A stretch of DNA of 64,000 nt from contig CM056999.1 in assembly GCA_029891345.1 (NCBI GenBank), positions 25,145,418-25,209,417 on the forward strand. Direction: 5' to 3'. Each line of letters starts with the position of its first letter. Positions within the stretch are counted from its first letter, which is position 1. The DNA is from Dryococelus australis (lineage: Eukaryota > Arthropoda > Insecta > Phasmatodea > Phasmatidae). Positions 1 to 11,561 of this stretch are shown piece after piece. The notes beneath the pieces were generated by a model. The model saw nothing but the letters and a program-made list of their open reading frames with translations, did not search any database and was not told the origin of the DNA. The translations under genes were made by a program, and so were the position numbers.

Positions 1-1490
1 TTCATTACCTGCAAGAATAGTTAAAAGCATAATAAAGAACATGTATTTTGTTTTTGCTTCGTGCTTGCATTTTTTTAGAGAGATCTCAAAGGTGGGTTTA
101 CAATTGACTTAACAGAATAAGTTTGCAGTTTGCTTAAGATATAATTCAATGTGTTCAAGGGTATTAGTTTATGACTGTCGTGTGCGGGTCTTGATGGGCT
201 GTATGCGTTCTTGGCGTGACTTAAGAGATTGTTATATTTTATTTCTTGAGTACAAGTTGAACGACAAAGTAACCAATCAGAGCACAGTGACAGTTATTGT
301 TGGCAGGGAAACTGTATTTACAACTTGTATTTAGGTTATGTCGTACCGTGAAATTGTAGGAATGTAATTATTTTAATCGAGAGACAGTATCCTCTTAATT
401 TAAAGAATAGTTCATGGTCATATTTTCTTTGGTGGAAGAGGTTATTGAATTATCTTTAATTAACCTTTTCAGATTTATTGATGTGAATGCCTAATGTTGG
501 CATCGGCTTCCCCTTCTATAAGATTTCACAAAGTTTTTTAAGACTATTACAGAATCAGTAACCACAGATAATTAAATGTATGTAGAATGTCCATTTTTCC
601 ATTTTATTTCGGTTGCTTACATCTACGATTTTGATTGGCTAGACTTAACAATTGCTAATTCAGTCATAAACTGTAAATTTTCTTATTGTTTTTTTTCCAT
701 GTGCTTATCGAGTCATTAAGTACAATTCTTAATTCTTCAGTCTTTAATCGTAAACGCACCTTTATACAGCTTGCATTGCTTGCGGAACATATTTAAGTTC
801 TTTCAACTGGCTTTCTGCTAAATTTAGCGGCATTTAAAATCATTACACAAAGAAGTATTCATTTTAGCGTGCAGCAAAATATATAATACGGTTTCATAAA
901 TTAGATTTTTACATAAAGAAATTAAAAAACTGTGTAGCCATGACATACCCGAACTGATAACTGACATTTTAAACCAAAAAACCGAACCAAACTAAAAATG
1001 TGAGGACCGATCAGCCCTAGTAAACACTGAAAACTTTAAACATGTGTAAGGTTGTGTGCAAGTTTGGTTGCTGGTGACAGTCAATAACCAGGACTGTCAC
1101 TTGCAATATACGTACTATTAAAGCTAAATATAAAAAGCAACAATGTAGCCCAACTGATTTTTTGGTTTTGGGAGCTTTGCTACATATTTGGGCTGGTATT
1201 AAAATGTTTGTTTATAAAGGAAGTTTAAAATGTAATGCCAGTCACAGAATTATTAATGAGAAAAATGTTGCAAGTAAACTTGTAAATACAATAGAGCCTT
1301 TCTAATAATTAATCTGAAGGGAACACTTTCTATGTTCACTATATAGAGGAAACATCATATGTACTGACATGTGCCTGGGTTACTGAATATGTGGCACGGT
1401 TGTCATGGCTTTGACTGCGCTAGACAAAGTGCGCTGTAGTAGGAATTTTTTAATCCAATTAATGTTAATGGATAGAGATATTAACAGGAT
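1..1490. other. AT-rich DNA, nothing recognised
   Basis: AT-rich sequence without a convincing exon, terminal repeat or tandem array. The only open frame of note (149-334, 61 codons) has no splice or codon-pattern support. Confidence 0.5.
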
Positions 1491-2072
1491 ATGTCAGTTT
1501 ACGGGTTGGCACGAAGTTGTCAGTAACTACCTTCTTCCACCCTGTGGGTTTACGTGCAGATAGTTGGCTGGAGGTGTTGAGTTTATCTATCTTACGTGTT
1601 TGTACTTTGGCCGGTTGTCTCACTGTAGCTGGTCACTGGTTGGCACAGGTAGTGCTGTGGGTTGGAGATACCTTGCTCCTTCCTTGCCCCAGAACCTGGG
1701 ATTGGCGATCCCGTATCTTACTTCAGTACCTCGTACAAGATCCTGTAGGACGAGGTGGTAATCTCGATGAGTACGGATGTGCAGCTGAAAGGGGATGTAT
1801 TGAAATACGGGACAAGTACTGTCTATCCCTGGTTGGAGGAGTTTGTAGTGGTTATGACTCTGCTGTTCTATCCCCGGAGGTTGAGACACAGGTGGCCGTC
1901 GAATGGTGTATGTATGGGATTGGTGGATTCCAGAAGGGTATCCCCAGCCGTAGTCTAGTTGCTATTAAAAACACCCGGTTTCTTTCGGCAGTGCACAGCG
2001 TATATTATTCCTAGCAGGCGTAGTAATAATTACTCTATAAATAATACTTGTGACTAAAAGAACAAAGCTGTA

Positions 2073-2078
2073 TTTATT
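2073..2078 (-). terminator. AATAAA poly(A) signal of family L copy 1
   Basis: The minus strand reads AATAAA here, about 990 bp downstream of the minus-strand TATA-like box. An AATAAA occupies the equivalent place in the copies at 5,088 and 28,214, which supports a functional origin. Confidence 0.5.
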
Positions 2079-3067
2079 GAGGGCTTAATAAACACAGTGA
2101 CACGTGCTATCTCCTACCAAGCAGACGGTATGCTGGAAGTAACCTACGCTGGCCAGGTGTAGGTAAGCTGGTTCTAGACTAAACTGGAAGTTGACTATTT
2201 GACAGTTTAAAAAAAAGCCTTAACAATGCTAACTAATTCACGGGATGTCTAGAAGAGACAAAAACAATGCTAACTAATTAACGTGATGTGTAGAAGAGAC
2301 AAAGAAGTTAATGTCCACTCCTCTCAGCTTTCTTCTTGGAATAGACGGGGCTAGTATACACTCTTGCTTAGGGGCGATATAAGATGCCTTTTGTTCCTTC
2401 CTCTTTGAGCCTTGCTTCCCACCTAAAGACATAGAGGTTAGATTGTCACCTAAGATATCTACTTATCATTGTCGATGCGAAACAGTTCCCTGTCTTAGTG
2501 TACTTCCAATAGTAGTTAACGGCACGAGTTTGGTTCTCTAGTCAGCCCCTTTCCGTAGCACGCAGACCTAGGGTGTTGAACCGTGTGGACCGCCTCCCTA
2601 CTACTATTGGGTCTAGATTACAATGGGGGTAGGCAGTTGCAAGACAGGTGTAGGTGACCTGTTCCTAAAATACTTTGGTAACAACTCAGTCACAGCTACA
2701 CTATTCAAAATGTGTCTAGAAGAGACAATAGAAAAAGGGTACTACTACTTTAAGAGCAGTGGGTGTAGTTGCCTCTACCAACTGTTCCAGAAGGAGCAGC
2801 AACGGAAGGTGAGATATTTTGAAGAAGAAGAAAAGCTTCTGGTAGACCGGGTGGTTGTCAAAAATGAAACCTGTGGTGGCTGCAGCAGAAGCCTCTGGTG
2901 ACTGCAATGGGGCCTTTGGTGAAGGCTGCTTGAGCCTCTGGTAATGTCAGTGGTAGCAGCCTCTGGTGGCTGCCGAAGACTGTTGAGCAGTAGAATGCCC
3001 CAGCACACAAAGTGAAGGAGCGAGCTACTGGATAAGGAAGTAACTCGTGATCCTGGTCATGCTCAGA

Positions 3068-3075
3068 CTTTTATA
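3068..3075 (-). promoter_or_regulatory. TATA-like box TATAAAAG of family L copy 1
   Basis: The minus strand reads GACTATAAAAGTC, a near-palindromic TATA box. Equivalent boxes occur at 5,635 and 28,647 in the other copies. Fit to the core-promoter consensus and conserved position are the evidence; activity is inferred. Confidence 0.5.
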
Positions 3076-3260
3076 GTCAAAAGGACACGTACAGCGCCGG
3101 GCTGTGGAGGGTGGTGTGATGTCGCCTCATGACGTCCGTCTTGTGCGAGGCAGGGTTGGGGCTAGTTACCCTCTGTCTGGCTCTCTGCTTCGTGCATATT
3201 CGGCGGCGTTCTGTTTAGCTCCGAGGCGGTAGACAGCTTGTTGGCTTTCAGCACAGTGAA

Positions 3261-3279
3261 GGGGGGGGGGGGGGGGGGG
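3261..3279 (+). repeat. 19-base G homopolymer
   Basis: An uninterrupted G run. Copy 2 of family L has a 16-G run (5,832-5,847) at the equivalent place, and copy 3 is G-rich there (about 28,820-28,837). Confidence 0.9.
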
Positions 3280-4274
3280 CGTGCTCTCTGATTTGCGCAA
3301 CCTTATTTTCCATGTGTTTGAAATCGCCATCCAGGGTTGTGGCGATTCAAGACACTTGTGTAATAAGTTGCTGGGTTTTTTTTATCCCTTGAGTGAAGTA
3401 GAAATACCAGAATCATATGAGTGGTAATCGTAATATTATATAGGAAAGTTGCAAGTGAAAATTTGCGCCTCTCTGTTGCGATGAACACTCATCGGGCGAA
3501 TACGCCAGAGTAGGGTATGAAGAAGAGGTTACCCCTCGTCTGGAAGATCTCAGGGTTCATAATGACGAAGAAAAAAATTTCTGAAATTCTAGGCAGGTCT
3601 CTTTAACTATGGACTCTTTGACTGCTGTAATTGTGCTTGTTCTGTTTGCTGGGGTCCGTCTGGAATCACGTGGCTCGTAGCGCGCTGGCCATAGCGCTGC
3701 CTCACTCTTTGGGCAGGCTCTCTCTCTGCCCCTTGCTCCGGCGAGCTGGAGCAATGCTCTCTGCTAATATATTTCCCCGCTGTGGTGAGGATTAGTGTCA
3801 GGAGTGATGCGCTGTACCGGATGTCCCTAAAGCCTACTTTATTTACCTGCGCCATTGACAAAATCAGCATAGCGCTATGGTCAATTACAATTATATTTAC
3901 AGTAAGAAACTGTGGGAAGAAATTTCATAAAGGCAACTGCATGTAAAAAATAAGAGTGGGAGTAAAATTATGTACAAGCCTTACTTGTGGAAGGCGGGGT
4001 GGAAATACGAACTCTCGCGGAGCTTGCTGTGGTGTATTAGTTAAAGTCCATCACTTTCTCTGGGGTAGCCTGTGGGTTTCACAGCAAGAAAACCGTTATG
4101 TGTGTTTTTGTAGGAGTTTGCGAACCTCAGGCTCTCTATCACCTGGGCTAGTCAGCTAACAAAACAAATGAGTACACTTTAAGAATGATTTGAAACATGT
4201 TAATAATACGCACGTTGGTCACTTACAAACTAACAAACAAAGCACTCCACTTAAGAATTAACTTTAAATTAATG

Positions 4275-4361
4275 TACCTTGTACCTTGGCTCATTGTGGC
4301 GAGTTCAAGGGAGCTCTGTGGCTCAGAGTTCTGGTTCAAGTCTTTGTTAACGTACAAGGTA
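4275..4361 (+). other. tRNA-sized hairpin element with box-A/box-B-like motifs
   Basis: A perfect 10-bp inverted repeat (TACCTTGTAC at 4,275 and its complement at 4,352) encloses 67 nt. Inside are TGGCTCATTGTGG, resembling a tRNA A box, and GGTTCAAGTC at 4,333-4,342, resembling a B box, plus a smaller hairpin GAGCTCTG/CAGAGTTC. A diverged version with its own closing stem lies at 29,834-29,913 in family L copy 3. The T and acceptor arms do not fold as a normal tRNA, so it is not called as one. It could be a tRNA-derived insertion or a structured part of the repeat. Confidence 0.4.
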
Positions 4362-4370
4362 TGTAAAACA

Positions 4371-4699
4371 AATTGAAAACCGGTAAACATACTTAAGGCT
4401 CAGCCTCACCTGCCATATTGAATTATCCATTTATGTCATAACATCCTTTTCAGTGAAATAATCAAATATTTTTTATTATAACATTATCACAATTGACAAT
4501 CCCCTTAAAATTTAGTCGTCAAACTTCATCCACATGTTATATGATGATTATAAAATTGCATTAATATGTTCATAATTCTCGAAAAAAATACAGCATGACT
4601 ACTTAACAAATTTTCATCATTTATGTTTGTACTTCAGCGTAACGTATATTGTCATGATTGTATAGTAGCAGTTTCGTAATAAGTGTTGGTATACAACTG
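4371..4699. other. AT-rich spacer
   Basis: AT-rich DNA between the two family L copies; nothing recognised. Confidence 0.5.
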
Positions 4700-5087
4700 A
4701 AATAAGCTAGAGTGTTGAACCATGTGGTATGCCTCCCTACTATTATTGGATGTAGGTCACAACATAGGTAGGCAGTCAGTCTCGAGCAAATATCCTGGCC
4801 GGCACCATAAGCGATGTGGTAGGATACAACTCAAGGAGCCTGTCTCGCTCCCATTGGATGAGTTTGTAGTGGTCAGGACTCTACCGTTGTATCCCCACCA
4901 GTCTAGAACGGGTGACCTTCGAATGGTGTGTGCCTTAGACATACGGATTTCTGAAGGGCCTTTGCTCTATTGTTCGTAGTAATATTAAAACCCGGATTCG
5001 GTTGACAACATACAGTATAATCTGCTCCTGGTTGTTAAGGACAATACCTCTAGAACATATACTGGTCAGGAAATGGAACAAACTGTA

Positions 5088-5093
5088 TTTATT
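5088..5093 (-). terminator. AATAAA poly(A) signal of family L copy 2
   Basis: Minus-strand AATAAA in the position conserved among family L copies, about 545 bp downstream of the TATA-like box. Confidence 0.45.
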
Positions 5094-5634
5094 AAACGTA
5101 ATAAATACAAGTAACGCGTACTACCTCCTGGCCAAGTAGAGAATGCGTATGGAAGTAACATATGCTAAACAGGTGTAGATGACCTATTCCTAAACTAATC
5201 AAGATAACTAGTGGCGTCAACGGCCATGGTAACAACTCAGTCGCAGCTACACTATTCAAGGAGTGTCTAGAAGAGACAAAATAAAAGAGGTGCCACTGCT
5301 TTAGGAGCAGTGGGTGTAGTTGCTTCTACCAGCAAGTAGAGACGTCTGCTGTTCCAGGAGAAGCAGCAGCGAAAGGTGTGGTGTGGTGAAGAAGAAGAAG
5401 AGAAGAAGCATAGCTTCTGGTAGATGGTGGTAGTTGTCGACAATGAAGCCTATGGTAGCTACAGGTGGCTGCAGCATAAGCCTCTGGTGACGGCAATGGA
5501 GCCTCTAGTAACATCAATGGTAGCAGCCTCTGGTTGCTGCCAAAGACTGTAGAGCAGTAGAAGGCCCCAGCATATGAAGTGAAGGAGTGAGCTACTGAAT
5601 AAGGAAATAACTATCAATCCCAGTCGTGCATGGA

Positions 5635-5642
5635 CTTCTATA
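5635..5642 (-). promoter_or_regulatory. TATA-like box of family L copy 2
   Basis: The minus strand reads GACTATAGAAGTCC, one substitution away from the copy 1 box and likewise near-palindromic. Confidence 0.4.
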
Positions 5643-6029
5643 GTCCGAAGGACAGTTGCAGCGCCGGGCAGCGGTGGGTGGTGTGATGTCGCCTTATGGC
5701 GTCCCTCTGGTGTGAGGCTGTGATGATGGTAACTACCCTCTGTCTGGTTTTCGATTCCATGCATATTCAGCAGTGCTCGGTTTAGCCCAGAGACGGTTGA
5801 CAGCTTGTTGGCTCACAGAATGTGGGAGAAAGGGGGGGGGGGGGGGGCTTTCTGGCTGGACCTTTGTTATCTAATGGCAGGGAGGAGATTATGACAAAAA
5901 CTACAAACTTTGTTTGAAAAAATTTGAAGTTGAGCATATATTTCATTGAGGCTTTGGTGTTGTGAACTAGTGGTGAAAGCGGGATTGCTTTAGATACACG
6001 GGAAAGCATTCAAAGTGCACAAAGGCCAG

Positions 6030-6960
6030 ACTTTATCAATTATTTTAACTGAAGAATAACTCAGAATTATGGTAATATTTTTTATTTGTCAAATTGTTGG
6101 AAAATGATCTGCAGTTCCTACATCAGCAGGAGCACCAATTTGGTCAATATCAGCAAATTTGGCAGAAGCAGATTCGAATGGGTACAGCTCTATTTACAGC
6201 TTTGAAATCCATCTATAAGGACCTCTTTTCTTTTATATTTTGTAATATAGCATCGCATATATAATTACAGTTTTTAAGTCATACCTAGGAAACAATTGAC
6301 TGGTACTTACCAAATTTGGCAAACGCGTAATACTGTTGCAGGTGATGTAAAGTGGTATGTGTTAAATAAGTGAGACACTGAATTTCAGAATGGCAGCCAT
6401 ATAAATAATTTAGATAAGTTTATAATATCTAACAAAATTCAACAAAACTTAGTACGCTGACATTACCTATTAGAAACATTGTATACTGTTAAACAATTAT
6501 GACTTGAATTCACGTGTTTGGCATGATACAGACAACATGTATCAGTGACATAAACTTGCACATACAACATGTCCACCATCTTGCCTCAAACTGTCTTTCC
6601 ATTGTTTACATTCCACTAGTTCGTAGTGACGTTAATTGCAAAACACGTACAAAAGTTAGCCCTAACCTAACTAATGGGTCAAAATATATAATGTTGTTTA
6701 CTGAAGTTATAAAAAACCTCTTTTTTTGGCTCTTGTTTAACATAGCAGCAAATAAGAAATTACAGTTTCTATGCTACATATCCAGAACCTATCAAATGAA
6801 ATACACCAAATTGTTCACACAAGTAGCCCTATCCATGGTTAGCTATATAAACCTTCATTTTTTAAGTGGGTCGCACACTTATTTTCAGAATTATGACCTA
6901 GTTCATTTTTGAAGTTAGTAAACCATATCATTTTAAACATTAGACTATTACAGCCAAATT
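6030..6960. repeat. Degenerate repeats with cagaattatg and caaatttgg words
   Basis: Recurring words such as CAGAATTATG, ACCAAATTTGGCA and CCAAATTTG appear at irregular spacing, as in a much-decayed interspersed or tandem repeat. The 132-codon frame at 6,514-6,912 has no splice support and is not called. Confidence 0.3.
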
Positions 6961-8090
6961 TGATACTTCAAATCCTACCTCCATAATGCAGTTCATTGCA
7001 TGCTAGCTTATGACACAAATATTTCAGAGTTAGAGTTCCGGGTTAAGGTACAGGTGTATTTGTTCCATCTCTAATGATGTTGCTATACTTTCTTCATTAA
7101 AATTGATCTGCACCCAAGTAGAGAAAAGTAGGCTCATTAGGTATATCAGTATCTTATTGTTTTGCTCATGTTGTGCTACATTTAATTTTCTTGTTTATTT
7201 TAATTTTCTATCCCAGTATTGTGATTTAGTATCCTCATGTGATAAGCTCAATTTCTCATGATTTCTGTGTGGAGTTTCCCCCTCCCCCTTTATTTTTTAT
7301 TTTGCCAAGTCATTTTGTCTAATTTCTTCTGCAGTCATTTCCCCTCCACCTCCTCGGCCAGATTTTTTACGCCCTCCCCTTCCTTCTGCTAAAATCATTT
7401 TTCCCTCATATTGTGTTAAATTTTTCTATCTGATAGATCATTTTAATCTTCCACCTCACCTCTCTGCCATAATATGGTAGGTCTACTTGTTTCTTTTCTC
7501 TCAATTTTGACACTAAACTTCCCCCCCCCTTCCCCTCCGCTAATCACTTCACCACCTCCCTTCTGGCACAGATCATTATGTCTTACACTCCTGGCACAAT
7601 CTGGCATACATTATTTCTGTTCTCTTCTACACTGCCCCTCACAGTATTGTCCTGTGCTTCTAGAATAATTTCTACCTCTTGCTCTGATGTTACTTTCACC
7701 AATCCTAATTTATCCTACCGCTTCCAACATTACTTGCTGGTGTTTACTTACATTCCGAACACTGGTCCAGCATTTCTTGCTTCATGAAGTCTTCTCTAAC
7801 ATTCAATGAATAGTTGTCTGTACCATAGTATTTTTAGTTGTTTCTGTCTATGAAATAGTACATTTGTAACATTCTAAATGCAGCATGCAAGAATTGACTA
7901 ACCCCTGTAGTTGCAGCATGCACTACTCTAATAGAGAAATGCCTCACAATTGGTTTTTCACTATGTGTTTCTAACAAGTTTATTAATGTTCCTAAGTATT
8001 AATTTATTAGTATTATTACTATCATTATCATTACTATTAATTTTATTAATATTTAAAACTGTATTATTTCATACAGAATATGTAATATAT
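6961..8090. other. Pyrimidine-rich non-coding stretch
   Basis: From about 7,270 to 7,680 the plus strand is strongly C/T-rich with several runs of C; 7,940-8,090 is low-complexity TTA/ATT. The short frames here follow from this composition. No gene is seen. Confidence 0.5.
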
Positions 8091-8099
8091 TTATTTTTG

Positions 8100-8790
8100 C
8101 TGGAGCCATTATGTGTACAATCACTGAGGTATGGTTGCCTGACCATTTCAAATAGTTTAATTTTTTTTCTACATGATACCCAGTAGTTCAAAACTGTTTT
8201 TATTGTATTTTTACTTGTCACCATATTGAATTGAGGCTCAATTTTCTTCACAACTGCAAGCAAAAACAGGGCCTTGTAGAGGTTTTAAGACCATTGATGT
8301 CCTCGGTATGACAGATACATACAGAAGGTGCTGGTTTTCACTGACACAAATAGAACATTATAGGATTACAAAACTGTACAAAAATTATAGTAAATATTTT
8401 TTAATCCTTTGTTGAATGACTTTGCAATGTGCCCAATTTCTTAGTATTATCAGCTTTTGATGACTTTTGAAGGTGACTTGGGTTTCGAAACACAAATGAT
8501 AAATTTTTGTTTACTAACCGTTACTTGAAGATTTTCCAGCTATATAGTATTGATGTTTGGTTTTATCCCCTTCCTGCTTTTATTTACATCAAAGTTTCAA
8601 AATTTTCTTTTTTAACTGATTTCAGGGTTAAATTTATTAAAAGGGGGACCAGGTAATTATTTTTTTGTTCAAGGATACTTTTACTAGTACTCATCTAAAT
8701 CTGTGAAATTCATTGTGTGATTCCAACTGGCTCAAAAGCTAAATTCTCTAAAATATGTGCGATAAAGTGCTACATGTAAGCACTCTAGAA
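8100..8790 (+). repeat. Interspersed repeat R1, copy 1
   Basis: It matches, in inverted orientation, 53,020-53,690. Shared landmarks in order are CAGTAGTTCAAAACTG, a CACCATATTGA word, GGGCCTTGTAGA, ACCATTGATGTCCTC, a CTTTTACTAGTACTCA word and a final GGCTCAAAA...CAT.TAAGC stretch. The match is interrupted by small gaps. No coding potential or terminal structure was seen. Confidence 0.6.
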
Positions 8791-10098
8791 ATAAGTTTTA
8801 TGGTCCGCAGGAAGAAGTACACAATTATAAAATGTTTACTCTATTTTTTTATTCAACAACATGTCAGGTATGCAGTTTATCATATACCGTGGCAAAAGCA
8901 CGCAAGTTGATTATAATTTTATGTTCCTAGATGCACATTTTGGTTATTGACATTAGCAATAATGTTGTTTAATTTTTGTAGTAAATTATCCTTGATGCTA
9001 CTCGCTACCTGAGATATACAGGATGACTCGTAAGGTTCAAGTTACCTCCATGTTGCAGACTACTGGTGCCTTGGATTTCAAGGATTGAAACCTCTGGAAA
9101 TGTTCCTTCTCGTTCCTTTTGTTGTCTCCCATCCTTCTGGTTTTCTATCGGCAGAATGCCTGGGGCAATCAATTGGTTGTGTCTGCGTCTGACTCCGCAC
9201 CTTGATAATACACCAGTTTGCCTTCATCCAAGGGTTAATTGGGTGAGGTCGATTAGGTTGGTGCACCGGTATGTTGTCGGAGAGAGCTGCGACCTTATGC
9301 GAGATGTATCACCGGGGGCCAGTTTAGAGGAGGCATATTACACTTGGTTTTAGCGGGGTGGCTGTCGTCCTCTGCAGTGTGAGAGTGTAGGAGGTGTCAC
9401 TGTTCTTACCACAGGAGATGTGTGTGTGTGTGTGTGTGTGACTGAGTGGCTGCTATGTGCTATGTAGGCTGTGTCTAGTGGTTGTTTTCCCTCCTTCCAT
9501 TCCAATCCCCCAGGAAGCGTGTGATCACTTACCTCTTGAGTGCGAATGAGTGACCAAAATAGGCCCTCTGGTTGTGTAGGTTCCTCAACAATTGTCTGGC
9601 GTCAGGCCTGTTCGGCTAGGTCTTGTGCAAGTCTTCGAGCAGACTGGACTGGTACCCCGCTCAAGGCTAAATCAGTGTGTGCACACTCATTGTCCACTTA
9701 CTGCCTTGTTTACACCCCTACAGGACGAGTATGGCATGACCTGAAGGACCTATATCAAGATTGCAGTGGAGTGGCGAGCATTCTCTAGTTTTGTGGTTAA
9801 AATGTCCTATTCCACTTTTTGATTTGCGCGAAGAGTCGTAAATGCAGATTCTGTAGCCTCTGTCAAAAAGCCTTGGCGGATAGGTACATCATGGATCGGC
9901 CTCAAGTGGATGACCTCAGAATCTATATCTCCAACTCCTTTGGGTGTACCTAGTGTAGGTGCTGGGTGCCAATGTACAACTGTACAATGCGAGTGACTCA
10001 GGGTCAAGCAGTACTGTCGGAATGTCACTGCTACGGGCTTCTGAAGCGTCGATGACACTCCATTTAGGCCAAAATTGTCTGCGTATTTGTGTGCTAGT
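8791..10098. other. Non-coding flank, GC-richer from about 9,050
   Basis: 9,050-9,780 is richer in GC than its surroundings and contains a short (TG)n run at 9,419-9,438, suggesting another decayed mobile element, but no terminal repeats or protein motif were found. A 141-codon minus-strand frame (9,807-10,232) runs across the end of the hAT-like element and so cannot be an ancestral gene as it stands. TCTACCAT at 10,099-10,106 is the left target-site copy of the element that follows. Confidence 0.4.
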
Positions 10099-10106
10099 TC
10101 TACCAT

Positions 10107-11553
10107 TAGGGATGTGCGAGTACTCAAAATTTCTAGTACGATTTTGAGCTTTGTAATTACTCGACTCAAGATTGTATCATTTTCTCTAACTCGAAAAATT
10201 CGAGTTTTTGGCGGGAAAAGTGCATATTGCAATTTCGTCCTGAAGAATACAAGAAAGAAAGCCTGCTTTTATATGCATCATAAAATAAACAACTACTGGC
10301 CAGATGGCGGGCGATGTTTGGGAATTTTCCATTGGTGCATATAGCAAATTATTATCGCTTCTTGTGCACTCAGTAACATTCGCCACACAGCTTCGTGCCA
10401 CCTATTACGCATACATGAAAGAAAATGCAAGCATTACCTATTTGTAGAGTTCCAGAAAAAATTCGCAAATGCAAAATAACTATTATAAAATCTGAAAAGT
10501 TGCACACTTCACTATAAAAAGCTAAATTGTTATGATTTAGCAATAAATGAGAAAAACTTCTGTAAATGCACCGAATTGTTCACAAATGTCTGTCACTGCA
10601 TTAGTTTTCAACGTAAATAAAAGATCGATCTTTTTTGAATAAATAATGCATTCGGACAGTCTTTGTATTGACGGAAATCGTTATGTAAACAATTACTTTT
10701 TTCGGAAATCAAAGATATGAGACATGCAAGCAGCACTCAACCCAAAATGGCTTGCCACATCAAACCTAGTGCTGGCAGTGTCAGTTTTGATGAAAAATGT
10801 GTACATAATGAACATGTGCATAGCGAATCTGTTCAGAGTCATTGTGTAACGTGTCGTGTAGGAATATCTTCGGCATGAAGATGTATAGGAAATTGTGCGG
10901 TTTTATTTTGTTTTTTTGTAGGAACATCTTCGATGTGTAGATGTGAAGCCAATAGCACATTTTTATTTTACATTGTGTACGTAATGCCTTCAGCCAATAG
11001 AATTAAAGGAGCACAGAAAATTGAGTATTTGTTTGAAAATATAATTTCCAAAAGTAGTAGAAATAAACAAGTAGCCTTAGTTGTGTATAGTGTGTTAAGA
11101 GAAGTCATGTTAAGCCTATGTTAAGTAAAAAGAAAAAAAAGTACCTTATTGTTAGTTAGAATAATTCTACAACGCTGTTTCAATTAAATCATTAATTTCC
11201 CCCCACTTATTTATTTTTTTGTGCTATTTATTATTATACAGTGAGCTTACATGTTGATATCATTACTGTACAATATTATATTTTAAAATTTGATATGGGA
11301 ATAATTTAATGGGCACTTTATCATATGATGGAGGTAATTCATTAAACTGTATTATTAAATACTCTTAATTAATAAGAAAATGCTGTAATTGTTTCATGTC
11401 CATTTGTGTAAAGTAAGCTGCTAGTAGTTTTATACTGACTGTTTTATTAACAATTGTAGAAACTCGCTTGAGTTTGACTCAAAAGATCAAAGCTTTTTTA
11501 AATACTCGGCTCGAGCTCGACTAAAACTAAATTTCAGTGCTCCCACATCCCTA
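10107..11553. mobile_element. hAT-type DNA transposon, non-autonomous or decayed
   Basis: A 1,447-bp element with terminal inverted repeats starting TAGGGATGTGCGAGTACTCA on the left and TAGGGATGTGGGAGCACTGA on the right (minus strand). It is flanked by TCTACCAT on the left and CCTACCAT on the right, 7 of 8 bases identical. An 8-bp duplication and TAGGG/CAGGG ends are typical of the hAT superfamily. The interior has no recognisable hAT transposase or hAT C-terminal dimerisation motif; the 63-codon frame at 10,933-11,124 is not recognised. It was probably mobilised in trans. Confidence 0.8.
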
Positions 11554-11561
11554 CCTACCAT

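Larger units (their letters stand above)
1500..4370 (-). repeat. Family L long repeat, copy 1 (LTR-like)
   Basis: This block aligns by eye, with many differences, to the blocks at 4.7-6.0 kb and 27.9-29.9 kb. Shared landmarks in order are: a segment around 1,830-1,910; the stretch 2,060-2,170 carrying AATAAA on the minus strand; a degenerate tandem stretch rich in GCCTCTGGTGRC-like words (about 2,870-2,990); a TATA-like box at 3,068; a G-run; and a segment at 3,590-4,160. On the minus strand the order promoter, repeats, poly(A) signal resembles the U3-R-U5 order of an LTR, so it is probably a long solo LTR or a non-autonomous LTR relic. No flanking duplication or adjoining pol was found. Open frames inside it (for example 1,517-2,014 +) are not conserved among copies and are not called as genes. 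Confidence 0.6.
4700..6010 (-). repeat. Family L long repeat, copy 2 (shorter)
   Basis: It begins with a segment around 4,711-4,775 also present in copy 1 at 2,571-2,635, then follows the family order: 4,850-4,930, the AATAAA region at 5,088, the degenerate repeat zone at 5,440-5,540, the TATA-like box at 5,635 and the G run at 5,832. It lacks the part equivalent to 3,590-4,370 of copy 1. Copies 1 and 2 lie in the same orientation about 3 kb apart, so they could be the two ends of one collapsed element or two solo LTRs. Confidence 0.55.

Noticed and set aside
1517..2014. 165-codon plus-strand frame
   Set aside because: It lies in family L; the frame is not kept in the other copies and there are long frames on both strands at once.
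4275..4361. Functional tRNA gene
   Set aside because: Box-like motifs and a closing stem are present, but the T stem and acceptor stem do not pair in the canonical register.
6514..6912. 132-codon frame
   Set aside because: Low-complexity AT-rich DNA with decayed repeat words; no splice signals or recognisable domain.
9807..10232. 141-codon minus-strand frame
   Set aside because: It crosses the left end of the hAT-type element, so it was created or extended by that insertion.
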